Shown one piece after another: positions 24,779 to 36,259 of a stretch of DNA of 64,000 bases (its first letter is position 1; each line of letters begins with the position of its first letter). Under the pieces are notes generated by a model. The model was not told where the DNA came from, searched no databases, and saw only the letters and a program-made list of their open reading frames with translations. The translations under genes were made by a program, and so were the position numbers. This DNA is from Muricea muricata (lineage: Eukaryota > Cnidaria > Anthozoa > Malacalcyonacea > Plexauridae): NCBI GenBank assembly GCA_963855995.1, contig OY979718.1, positions 43,936,059 through 44,000,058 on the forward strand. The letters run 5' to 3'.

Positions 24779-26300
24779 CAGCGTTCGTACGGTTGCAAAC
24801 TGATCTCCTTGCTATAGCTCTGGTAGTTTTAAATAAAAAATAGCGAAACTTGGTACGTTTAATGGCAGCACTAATACATGTTTAGATCTAAACTTTTGAA
24901 CCGATCTGCGCACTAGTAAACAAGCGGCGGCAATTTTTGTGATTCTTTGCCTATTCCAACGTGCCAAATTTATATCCAAATCATTTCTATTTTTTGAATA
25001 TGGAGAGGTGCAGGCGGAAATAAAAAATAGATTACTTTTTAAATATTTATTTGGGAACAACAACATGTACAGTATTACAAAAAATCTCACTTTGCTTTCA
25101 CAGTACAATTAATAATTAATATAACTACCATTTTTATTAATGATAGAAAAAAGCCTTTGATCCATTGAAGATTTCATCCGATGAAATATCTTTGCCAGCA
25201 GTCAAAATGGCATCCCAGAGATCATCCTTGGAGACGTACTGCCTTCCACAAGAGTAAATGTTCCTTTTCAGAATGATCCATTGATTTTCTATAGGATTTA
25301 AGTCCGGAGAGCCGGCTGGCCATTGCATGACTTTTCCATGTCTAGCAAAAACACTATTCAAATATTCAGTGGTTAGCCTTATCATGCATGAAAAACATAT
25401 TTTTTCGGAATGCCAATTTCTTCTTTTTGTACCATGGGATGAGGTGCTTCTTCAGGAAGTCAAGGTAGACTTTGGCAGTCATTTTAACTCCATCTGAGAC
25501 TCTGAATGGTCCAACCAGTTCATTACCAATGATTGCAGCCCAAAGCATCACACCGCCACCACCTTGCTGAAGTCTGATCCGTTCAGGACGTGGACCCTCC
25601 CTGCAGTACCATCCTCTCATCCATCCATCAGGTCCATCAAGGGTCGCTCGACACTCATCGGTGAAAAAAACACTTTAGAAATTTACCTACATGTTATTCT
25701 TTGCCCAATGCATTCTCTTTTCTTGTGGATATCCTTTAATGGAGGGCGAACCTCTGGCTTTCTACATTTTCCAATCCTCCTCAAGACACAGCATCGAGAT
25801 GATTTGGTTACACCAGGAACACCAGCGCTTTCAAACACTTCTTAACTAGTCTGCAGAGGGTTACGCCGGACTTCCTAACGCATAGCTCGATGAGAAACAG
25901 GTGCTTGCTTCCGAATTTTTCCCTTCTCAGAACGTCCATTGCACTGAGCGGGGCTAATGACAAATTTTTTAACGGTACGATCGGCCTAATTTTTTCGCTA
26001 TTTCCAAGGTAGAACTTACTATGAAGCCGCTCGATTATTTTGAATATCTCAGTTTCACTCGAAGCACCTTAACGCCCCATCATGCATATAAATTTGGCAC
26101 GCTGAAATAGGTAAAGAATCACAAAAATGGCTGCCATTTGTTTTCTAATGTGCAGATCGGTTTAAAATTTTAGATCTGAGCATGTATTAGTGTTTTAATA
26201 AAACGTGCCAAGTTTCGCTATTTTTTTATTGAAAACTGCCGGAGCTATGGCAAGAAGATTGCAATATTTGTTTTGCAATATATAATTTTGGCACGCAGTG
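24779..26300 (-). mobile_element. Tc1/mariner-type DNA transposon, inactive, with about 200-bp terminal inverted repeats
   Basis: Inverted repeats flank a broken transposase. They share TTGCTATAGCTC / GCTATGGCAA, AAATAGCGAAACTTGG, TTTGTGATTCTTTGCCTATT and CGTGCCAAATTTATAT blocks. The right tip is GCACGCAGTG followed by TA, as in Tc1 elements. The left tip (near 24779) has diverged. Total length of about 1.5 kb is normal for the superfamily. Confidence 0.88.
25137..25690 (-). pseudogene. Tc1-like transposase remnant
   Basis: Minus-strand pieces give the DDE catalytic landmarks in order: FTDECRATLDGPDGW (first Asp, about 25670), GGGGVMLWAAI, MHD (second Asp, about 25390), then WPAGSPDLNPIENQW (Glu, about 25300). 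At 25375-25390 the segment after the second Asp is short and the frame changes, consistent with a small deletion. The N-terminal DNA-binding part upstream is too decayed to read. It encodes no active enzyme. Confidence 0.88.
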
Positions 26301-28735
26301 TATATAATTTCTTAGTATGCTGCAACATATGAATAAGAAACAAACATACGTCAGTGCAGTAAGTAACCTTTCTAATTTTATACATTTACCTAATTACACC
26401 TACTATATCATTCTTACAACACAAGGTGTCCAGAAATACTTTGAGGTACTACAGAGTAAGCTTTATTATAAGATTGAAATTTTTACACTAATCCAACACC
26501 TTTCAGTAACCACAACGTACCATGTGAATACATATTGTTCGTTTTGACAAAGATATAACAACAAAACTGTAACATAAATTAGCCACAATAAGTGCCACAT
26601 AAAGTTTTATCCCTTGCATGTAAAGAATTTTCGAAATAGGTGCGTAAATCTCAAATTTGAATTTCATTGTTGCGATATTTGATCTATGAAGAAGTAACAG
26701 CACCAACTTGACGCCATATTGGCTGTATTTATACACTATTACGAGTAATACCGACCTACAATGATCAGGCTTTCTGATTGGACTTTTAAAACAAAAGACA
26801 TCATTGTTTATGATGCGTTCTTTGGAAAACCATTTTGCGTCCGATAGCTTAATCGTCTCGTAGATAACCAAGCAGTGAACTCTATATCATAATGGAGCGA
26901 TAACGTTGCCGTCATCTTTGATGCCAAACTGGTCTTCAAAATGAAGTCAAGTTCAGTCTTTTTCTACTCATTTTCAAGATTAGTCGTTTTCTATTTTGCC
27001 ATAACTTCTAAATATGCTTCAAATTCATTTATGTTGCAGTTACATCACTTAGTTGCAGTTGGATAAAAAATGTTTTCACTACTTACAGCCTTAAAAAAAC
27101 TGTAGTGTTTAAGTCATTATAATTTAATTCATAACTACCCAGAGTTATCGTTTCCAGTATTAATAGGGTTCACTGTGACTAAGAGCGTCGTTTAGATGCA
27201 CTTAACAGACGACGTTATTTTTCATTGGAATGTCACATTTTTTCTTATTTGTACTGTACGAGTTGAATTTCTCAGACGTTTAAGTCGTCTCAGAAGTTAA
27301 AGAAATATGTCTAATATAAATACGGCATTTACTTCGTTTACATGACCAGATTTCATGAATTAAATTTACAATTATGAAAACTAGGATTGGAAACAAAAGA
27401 TTTCCTGCCTGATTATCTAGATATGATGTCAAGTTGGCTACATCACCTTCTCCCAAAAATCACATACATATTCATGTACAATTTATTGCTCCATGCTTTG
27501 AAGTCTGCGCGCAGGCTATGAAAAGATGGATTTTTAAAGAATTGGTCTGGACAAAGCAAAACACCCAAAAATCCTTAATTGGAGAAAGTTCCTTGATAAT
27601 TTGCTCACTCTCTTGACTCTAAAGATTGAAAATTTCAATTTGTATCAGGTTGAAATATTTTCAAATCTAAAAGATTGGTTCTATAGTGCTATGATAACAT
27701 CAATCTGCGTTTTGATTGAAAGTGTAAAATGTCAATCATTTGAGTTAAGAGAGTACTGAGTATAAAAGAGTACAGAGACTGTCCTACCGTAAGATAAATA
27801 ACAATTTATTTGTTTTATGACTAATAATTATGCAATTCTTAAAACAAATAAACAGATACATATGGGCTGGGTGTTGTGCTACTGTGTTATATTATATCCA
27901 CTCAAATTAGACTGTAACTGACTTCAGATGTCAGTTTTCTAATGCAGTACAAAACGTACAACCGTCTAATAAAGCTTACGTAGTAATACCACGAAATATA
28001 GCTGGCGGTATCTTGTATATTATATGAAAATATTGCATGCACTTGCATGCAGATCAACTCTGTGCTGGGCCAGAGGGAGATAGACCTTTGTAATAATTTG
28101 AATGCACACGATACAAAGTTAAAGAAAGTTGTAAGCTCAGTCGTGTTTCTCTCAACTTACATCAACTTTCGTGTATTTCCTAGTTTATCAGACACACGAT
28201 CAAACCATGTTGAAGAGAGCTGATCTGACACGCGGTCAATATCCAGTCAAGTGAACAATTTTTTTACGTTTGAGTGAGGCACGCAACAGTTAGTATTTCA
28301 TTGCTTGTTTCGCAAATACACGCACGCACAACTATTTAATTAAAACAGTTCCAATCAGCTCAAATCATCTCATGTGCGCACTTCTTCACCCAAAAGACAA
28401 TTGTGTAGAGTTCTCCACAAATTTCTCCACAGTGAGTATGAATAACCACACGTAATTACTGCTGAATGAATATTTGTACGGGCGTTTCCAATAGTTTTAT
28501 CTTAAAAAGACCTCAATGATTTATATTCGCCCCGACACACAGCCTTAAGCATGCAAATAGTTTTCCGTTTTCTTCTCAGTTAAAGGTCTTGGCTTTTCCA
28601 AAAAATACTCATCATGCACATGCGCACATAAATAGACAGCGAGACATACTTTCACTTTGACTGTTTAACAGCAGAAATAGATAGGATAAAATTGGATAGG
28701 ACAAAATATACAAAGCATTTCGAAAACTTCGCGGG
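26301..28735. other. No gene recognised
   Basis: Intergenic AT-rich sequence between the Tc1 remnant and the 3' end of the TSC22 gene. Short ORFs at 26317-26547, 26503-26871 and 27434-27616 have no domain or splice context. Confidence 0.4.
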
Positions 28736-28752
28736 ACACAATAAACCAAAAC

Positions 28753-28758
28753 TTTATT
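28753..28758 (-). promoter_or_regulatory. Likely polyadenylation signal of the TSC22-domain gene
   Basis: AATAAA on the minus strand about 385 nt after the stop codon. A 3' UTR of this length is common in the family. Confidence 0.4.
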
Positions 28759-29142
28759 ATCAGCGTTAATCCCAGGTTAACTGAATTTAACCTGATTTCT
28801 GAAAGTCCTTTTGTTACATAAAAATGAAATGCACTTCCAATTTTTTTACATTACACACAGAATTGCACATTCTATTGTACAAGATATTCGCGATAGCAAC
28901 CACAGAAGTAGCTGGATGCGAAACAAAAAATTATTACAAAGGCCCACTTCGCTGTATACCAGTTATAAAATGACTTGCAAATTTTAAATCTGGCCATAAG
29001 AAACGCATTAGCTGGACAATCATTCATACACCAGAGCAGTGTTAATGAGACTCTAATCTCAATGAAATATTCCAGTCAACTGCAACTTAAAAAACTATAT
29101 ATTTGTTGTAGAGAAAAGCTGGAAACTTACAGATAGATGATA

Positions 29143-32100
29143 TTAAATAGATTCTGTTTTTGGTTGATTAGAGAGCCTTTGTTTGAGTGACTCGTTCTCT
29201 TCTTTAAGTCTTTGGTTTTCATTAGTTAATTGCTGAATTGTCTGTTTTAATTTTTTCACATCTGCATTGACATCATGTAAAAGTTCTGCTTTAATTTGCA
29301 CCACTTGATTCTAATGAAGAAAAAACCAAAAACAGGTGTGATATCACACAAAAAACGAGAGGTTACACCTATTGTAACAATACTTGATATACTCTTGAAG
29401 ATTTCTAAATACCCCCTCCCCAGGCACCCCCCCCCCCCCTGAAAAATATATTATTCACCAGTTTTGGTGAAAAGTCTTGACAAAAAGTGATGATAATGGC
29501 AGAAATGATCATCGGACAACTAACATATCAATTCATTAGTGGCAAAAACATTAGTAAAACAAAGCATTTTACATAATTATAAAACATCCCATTACACTTA
29601 TTGCATGCTATCTATTTAAGAATTATTGGATGAGGCTGAGCTGGATACTCAGAATTATTCAGACTGAGGTCAGTGTTATATGCTGAAGCGAAGCTGAGGA
29701 TAATGCCTACCGAGGTCTGAATAATTCTGATATCCTGCGAAAGCCAAATTCAATAATTCTTTTATTATTCATTCCCCACGAAAAATCAGCGAAGCAAGTA
29801 CAAATAAAAAAGAAATAGTTTTTTTGACCTTGACAAATGATTCTCGTATTTGTCAAGTTCAAAATTTGGCCTTGACAGATACGAGATTTGTTTTGTCTGC
29901 GCTGAAATACGCATAATTATCCGTAGGCTCTCAACTAATGAGAAGACAGGAATATAGTACAATGAATAATAATGAGTGTGATATGTATTTCAGTACATAT
30001 TAAAATTAAATCCAAGATAACATACCATAGCTTTTTTAATTTTTTCAGCAACTACTTCATCTTCTGAAAGCAATCTAAAAATAACCAAATAACATAATTA
30101 ACAGTACAAGTACAACAGACTATAAGCATTGGCATAAAAAGTCATAGGTTTGATTCCTGCTGGAGAACCTACAGTATATTGGATGAATTTTTTCGACTAT
30201 GTATTCTTTAGGTTCATTCATGTTTCTTTGTGAACCCATTCACTCCTGGGTTGTGCTTTGATCAATACACTATACTTTGTTATAAATTGTCCTGGTTCAT
30301 GACAGATAATTTCACTTGTTTACACAGAAGATATGATTGGTGCATAATTAATCCCCATATAGACGTCATACACCTATGTAGCTGATACACTTTGTCTAAC
30401 ACATTTACAGCTTAAGGTGTCTTGATTAATGTTGCATGCAATGCTGCAATAAAGAAGTTGTGATTTAAAGCATTGTTTATTGGTTTTATGGGCAGTTGAT
30501 AAAAAATAATTGTACTTCATTCAGACCAGACAAGATCTGCATATACTGTATAGTATATATACAAACAAGCTTGTGAAAACAAGCAAGCTCAAAACATATA
30601 ATATACCAGTATCATTTATTATTTTCAACCAACTATTACCACAAATTTTTAAAATGTGCAGTTGTCGCTTAAATATTACTAGCTACCTTTATAAGTGTTT
30701 TATTGAAGCCTCACACAAATACTAACACACAACTTTCCTAAGACTCTTGGTACACCTTACTGCTTGAGTCTCTCATTCCACTTCCTGGAGTATGAGTTGG
30801 GTGCACAATTTTTTAAAAAATATGTATGACTACACGGTGCAAATTAACATTAAACAGTAAAGTACATGTCTTGAACTGTCAAATGTATAGATTTGCAATT
30901 TTAAAAGCAACTTTAAAATTCCATTCTGGTTTTACCAAGAACTGCCCTAGCCTAGTTTATGTGTACAAAACCTGAAACAAACTGTAATTTGTTTCCCGAG
31001 ACTTAGCAAATGGTAATAATGTAAACAAAGTACAAATGGTATTAAAGTGAACGAAGCACATGTAAAATGCAGCAAAACAGCTTTTATCTAGAGTCCTAAT
31101 GCAAGTTGTTTCACCCTCAGCAACAGACAGGTTTGAACAGCCTAACATGCTTTGTGTTTCATGGTCAAACAGAATCAGCTGTGATCAAAATAATATTAAA
31201 AGACAGTGATAAATGCTTGTATTATAGTTTTATAGGTTCTTGACTGTTTTTGCTTGCATACCAAGTGCATCATGAATTTGTAAGCTGGACTAGTGCATAT
31301 GTTTTACTGAACAATGATAATATCCACAAAATACTAAAATTCCATTTTGGATTTTAATTAAACCATGTGGAGTAGTATTCTTAGGTGATATTTAAAAAAT
31401 AACTGAATATAATTGCCATCTTGGAAACTTATTGCCTACATGTACATCTAGTAGGCCTGTGCATATGCATTGATGTATGGTGTACCAATCTGATAAAATC
31501 TTTCTTAATAATGTTGCATATGAGATTGGGTTTAGCCACATGCTTTAGCACCAATAAATATGTAGTTCGACATGAGGAGTATGCGTGGACGTAAATAGAG
31601 TGTTAATTAGGGGAGAGGGTGGAGGAGTATATCCATATATTTGTGTTCTGCTCAAGAAATTTCTTTCAAAATCAACTCTGATGACAACAGATTTCAAAGA
31701 AATTTACTGGGCAGAACACAAATACATAAATATTAAACCCCTCACAATTAATGCTCTAGTTATGTCCTTGGGAACATCTAAAAAAATCTCAATGATAATG
31801 ATGAGAGAAATAATGTGTAGAGCTAAAACTAGTGGAGGTACCGACAAATGGATGGACATTGAAAATCACTGTGAAGTGGTATATACTTTAGTACATGGGA
31901 ATTAAATTCAAATTCCAGAAGACAATGTAAAACTTGCACATGCAAAACAATAAAAAACACTACAGTTCATATTTCCATAAAATCTAGTACTTGTGGGCAT
32001 AGGTGTCAGATTTTACTAGTTAAACTGCTTTTATTTGTGATAAATAAGAGAAATGAAATATTAAACCACAGAATGATGGCAATACTATCATAGATTGCAT

Positions 32101-34477
32101 ACTTTTTTTATTTATATTATTGTCTATTTGTCTATAAAACTAGTTAAATATGCTCATGTTGCAATCAGCAAACATGCTAAACAGGCTTGGTCTTAAAATA
32201 CAATTTGTAAATGTATCAAAGATATAATATGGATATTTCAGACTAAATCTTAGCCAGGATGTGATGTAATTCCATAGAATATTAATAGTAGCAGACCAGT
32301 TATTAATACAGGTATGTAAGTATGTTTGCATTTACACCATACAGTAAGCATATCTATTGTAAAAGGCAACATCAACTCAGTGGCTAAAGACCTTTGGCAT
32401 GTGTCAAAGCTGTTTGCATGTGTCACGTGATGTTATATTAATTAATGCAAACTTGTTTTTACCCTCTGACAACCATTAAACACATAATCTGAAATTCCTA
32501 GCTATTCCTGTTCTCATCATACAAATTCAATAAGGGGCCTGACACAGTTTCTGCAGTACTTCCAGCTCAACTTTATTATTTTACTCCATGGCTAAAGAGT
32601 TTTACTTCTCAGGGGTAAAGTCCCTACTGTTTCATGTAAGTTTTTGTATATTTATGACACACATGATCATCTTGCTTTTCTTACAGTACGTTAAATGCTC
32701 CCAATTAAAGGTACAAATAGCAAGTATATTCTTATTTCAAATGTGAAATAACATTGCATCTTATAAACTAGCTTATCAACTCCAATTCAGGTAAGTAAAC
32801 ATGGCATTAATTTCTGTTTGCTTTATGCAAAATAAACTGTAAATTTAGCTGTGAATTTCTCCCTTTTTGTAGTCATTACAATTGAGAAAGCAATTAACGC
32901 AATCTATTGTGTGTTAATGGCAAAATATTTTGCTTGTACAGTACAGGAATAACAAAATTTTGCAATCAATGGCGCAAAACAAAAAATAACGTCTGACAAT
33001 ATCAACAAAGCAGTGCCAATATTTTGTAAGAAATACAAGCTAAAACAAAACCAGACAGAACTATTTTTCTAAATTATAACCGCAAAGCCGTAAAACTTCA
33101 GACAGAAATATGCAGATATACGTATAAATAATAATATTACCAACTTAGACTGCTTTATTTGTATATAGATTATTAATGACGATACGACAATCGAATGGAT
33201 TTGGCACATTTTAGTGAAATTCCTCGAGTTCTTAGCATACTACCTTTAGAATACGGTACAGGGGTCAGGACTCGAAAAAATTTCGACACGAGCGTATTAC
33301 TTCCAAACATAGATTGAAAACTTTCTATTAAAATCGCTTTTGTTATGGAAAATAACCATTTACAATTAACTCTAATTATGTTACTCAATGCTGCCGAAGA
33401 AAGTGTCTACTCCAAACAAAACAGGACAATCGTAGCCAGTTTGTCTGAAGTACAAATAAGAAGCACTATAAGATTGCAAAATCATTTTCTACTTTATAAA
33501 GCTTACCTTAACGTGGCTTCGTCTGTCAGGGTCCCCGCAGGTTCGTTTGTCAGACCTTCAGAGTTTTCTGGTCCAGACGAATTATTTATGACCAAATCCC
33601 TACTGCTGTTGTCTAGCTTTGAAGAACCTGGGTGTCCGGCAATTTCACTCACAGCAAAGACAGTACTTTTGTCTTCTTTAGTCTCAATGTCTATTTTCGG
33701 TCGTGTATTTGCGTCCTGTGAAGCCTGATCAAAATTAGGGTCCGCAACCTTAGATATTACCACGTTACTCGTACTAGAAGCTAGTAAATTTCGAGTTGAA
33801 TTAACAGAATCGAGTTCCCCTTTCTCATTTACATCTGAACTATAGCCCGGTAGGTTTGCTAGAAGATGTTCGGCCGAAGGCGGTGGACATTTAACGAAAT
33901 CCCAGCACGTCCATCGCCCTCGATAATACGGTTTACTGTCATAGCGTGGTATTTTCACAACTTTAAATCTCGACGTTCCGTTGCCATTGCCGGAAGAGTG
34001 TGTTAAAGTTGATTCGACGTTCGTCTCTCCTTCCTCAAGGAATTCACTTTCGTTAAGTTCGTCTATATCATCATAGCCGTTGCTATCACCACGAGATCGA
34101 CCCTCCGTCGACTCGATACTCGTCACCTGAAACGAAATTTTCTTCTTCGGTTGCACGCTATTGATCGCTGTTGTATCAGTCCTAAATGCGCTACTGTTTT
34201 GCTCAAATAAACCGACATTTTCTGCGCTATGCTGGTCGGCATACAAACCCTCATCCGGTCTAGATTCAACATCACTGCAGTCAGGCTTAATGCTTGTTAT
34301 TTGAAAGCTTGTTGTCTTTTTAGGTTCGACGTCAGTATGAATATCAGCTACTGGTTGCTTTAAATCATTTCCATCATTCCCTGCTCTTGCTACAGGCCTT
34401 TCTTCTATGATCTGAGCGACATTAGCACAGTCGTCCACATCAGTGTTGTTTAGTGGTTGTTTCACACTCATAGTCAT
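29143..34477 (-). CDS. TSC22 domain family protein (long isoform), three exons, 395 residues
   Basis: Exons on the minus strand: 34477-33507, 30074-30026 and 29310-29143, GT-AG, phases 2 and 0. The long first exon is mostly disordered. It carries the family's short conserved motifs: FQITSI (about 58-63) and FQVTSI (about 116-121), each after a Lys run; YDDIDE (about 135-140); and FKVVKI (171-176) with RGRWTCWDF (186-194). Exons 2-3 encode the C-terminal TSC box and leucine zipper: EKIKKAMNQVVQIKAELLH, then a heptad-like NENQRLKEENESLKQRL. TSC22D proteins dimerise and act as transcriptional and signalling regulators, including WNK/NRBP-linked stress responses in animals. A big exon plus two small terminal exons matches the vertebrate layout. 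I cannot say which paralogue; it may predate their split. Confidence 0.93.
29620..29759. repeat. 140-bp foldback in intron 2 of the TSC22 gene
   Basis: The arms start GAATTATTGGATGAGGCTGA and end with a diverged inverse. Both arms contain CAGAATTATTCAGAC. The GGATGAGG tip resembles the end at 36980-37005. Confidence 0.6.
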
Positions 34478-34791
34478 ATCCCTTCATAGTTCTCCGCCAC
34501 TATGACTCGAAGATGACAGATACGAAGCCCATTCAGAGCTCTTTGTCACGAAAGCAAGTCACTTATATAAATTAAATTTGTATACAGACTATAAAACGCG
34601 TCTACAAGCCAACAAACGAAGAAAATAGCACCTGAATTACAAAACTATCTGTACTCCATGTTTTGAGTTTTCTGAAGGTGACGTTGGCGCTTCACCGAAC
34701 TCGGTACTAGATTGCTTCCGCTAGCGCGGTCATTTTCCCGCACGCATGTATTTGCGCTTCGATTTTTGCGCCCCTAACGAACGTTATCCTT
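34478..34791. promoter_or_regulatory. Presumed promoter and 5' UTR region of the TSC22-domain gene
   Basis: The stretch upstream of the TSC22 start codon has no ORF. It becomes less AT-rich at 34690-34760. No specific transcription-factor site or TATA box is convincing. Confidence 0.3.
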
Positions 34792-35173
34792 GGCCGTTTT
34801 TATACTACAGGCGCATTATGCCTCTGGACGAACTTGGCCAAGGTTTTAGTGTCCGTCTGGTTATGCGTCTGTAGTATAAATACTGGCACAAGACGCATTA
34901 TGCACCTGGACGAACTATGTTCGGTCCTTCAACAGACGCACTATCGACGATAGTTCGTTAAATCGTCTAGACGTATTATGTGTCTGTGCGTATAAAGACG
35001 GCGCAGACGAATTATCCGACTATTTTGAGACAGTGATACAAAAATTCAGAAAAAATCTTGAAAAAAAATTTATCTGTTTGCCTGATAGTTCGTCGGATTA
35101 TGTACAAATATCCCGTCTCTGTACTGGACGAACAATGAAGAACACATTATGTGTCTCGAGTATAAAAACGACC
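34792..35173. mobile_element. 382-bp MITE, GGCCGTTTTTATACT tips
   Basis: The left tip is GGCCGTTTTTATACT and the right tip is its inverse with one change (AGTATAAAAACGACC). Inside, many short units of the type GACGNATTATG and its inverse recur on both strands, so the element can form several hairpins. No ORF and no clear target duplication. Confidence 0.7.
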
Positions 35174-35559
35174 TTCTCTTTATATACATTCTTTATTTTG
35201 ATTGGTTAATTTACCTGCATATAAATGCGTACAAATAACACTCTGAGCATGCGCATTTGTAAAACATGGCTGAGCTACAAATAATACTCTGAGCATGCGT
35301 ATTGCTTTTAATTTGATAAATAACAGCTGAACATTTGAAAGGTTTGTGTGAAAATCTTGTTGTTCCTAGTCATAAAGTCTTATAACGAAATTATGTAAGA
35401 GAATGACAAAACAATTATTGTACTCGATTCTCGCAAATATCGTAATTTATCGGTGGCTCGCAAATCAATTATTTGACTCTGCCCTCGGCATCGGCAGTAA
35501 TATCTTCTCGCCGCCGCCAAATCACGATGTTTTGCTCGACCTCGTCCAATAATTGATAA
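35174..35559 (-). mobile_element. Dispersed element with 50-bp minisatellite, copy 1 (internally deleted)
   Basis: It reads on the minus strand from TTATCAATTATTGGACGAGG to TATATAAAGAGAA. The end half carries two tandem units of about 50 bp with the core GCGCATGCTCAGAGTGTTATTTG followed by GCTCAGCCATGTTTT. The other copy (61422-62271) has three such units and about 450 bp of extra interior. This copy abuts the MITE at 34792-35173 directly. Confidence 0.75.
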
Positions 35560-36092
35560 ATAATATCTATTTACTATTGTAATATCCAAATTTCCTAATT
35601 TTCATAAAATGTTATTTAATTTTTTTCGTGCCTTATCTTACAAAATAAGAGTATCATCAATTTTCAGATGACAGTATGACATTCTTTTGGTTCATTTCTA
35701 TATGACAGTCCAACCACGTGACATGCAAAAACAGAGTCTTTCACCACCAAAATCACGCAAGCAGAAATTCCGGACGTTTTGAGCGAAAGCACTGAATTTC
35801 TACCGCTCATTTTATAAGACAAATTCACAGAAATTAGCTATACATCTAGCTTTCGTAAGTATAACCGTGAGCGAGGCGTTTAAAAGAGGCCAAAACCTCA
35901 TAATTGTTCGTTTGATCACACGTAAACGAAATAAATATTAAATATGGAGCATCATTTATGGAGAATTAAAAGACACTTATATTGACAAATATGCTTGGGT
36001 CCCAAAAAATGTACCAGTTTAATTTCCCCACAGTCAGGATCGCCGGAACGATGCAAAGGGCAACGGTGGTGGGGGGGGGGGGTCGTTTTCAA

Positions 36093-36251
36093 GGTAATAA
36101 TTCCGTGTTCTCAGTACGCGAAATTAAATTTTAATCCTAGTCCTAAATCTAATCAAAAACATGACAAATAAAACGCTGGTTAGGATTAGGGTTTGGGTCC
36201 GGTTAGGGTTTGGATTAAGATTTATATGAGAACACGGCCGGAATTATTACC
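36093..36251. mobile_element. 159-bp MITE, GGTAATAATTCCG family, copy 2, with 8-bp TSD
   Basis: It has the same tips as 20742-20890 but in the opposite orientation inside. The 8-mer GTTTTCAA is duplicated at both borders (36085-36092, 36252-36259). It lies just right of a run of about 13 G. Confidence 0.9.
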
Positions 36252-36259
36252 GTTTTCAA

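Noticed and set aside
30110-30170. tRNA-like B box (GGTTTGATTCC) in TSC22 intron 2
   Set aside because: No matching A box or acceptor stem was seen, so it is not enough to call a SINE or tRNA.
31585-31905. 106-codon plus-strand ORF in intron 1 of the TSC22 gene
   Set aside because: It overlaps an inverted repeat (TTTGTGTTCTGCTCAAGAAA and its inverse), has no recognisable domain and no splice context. It is probably an old repeat.
20742-36251. Interstitial telomere sequence from CCCTAA-like runs
   Set aside because: The runs are only a few imperfect units and belong to the centre of a MITE present in two copies.
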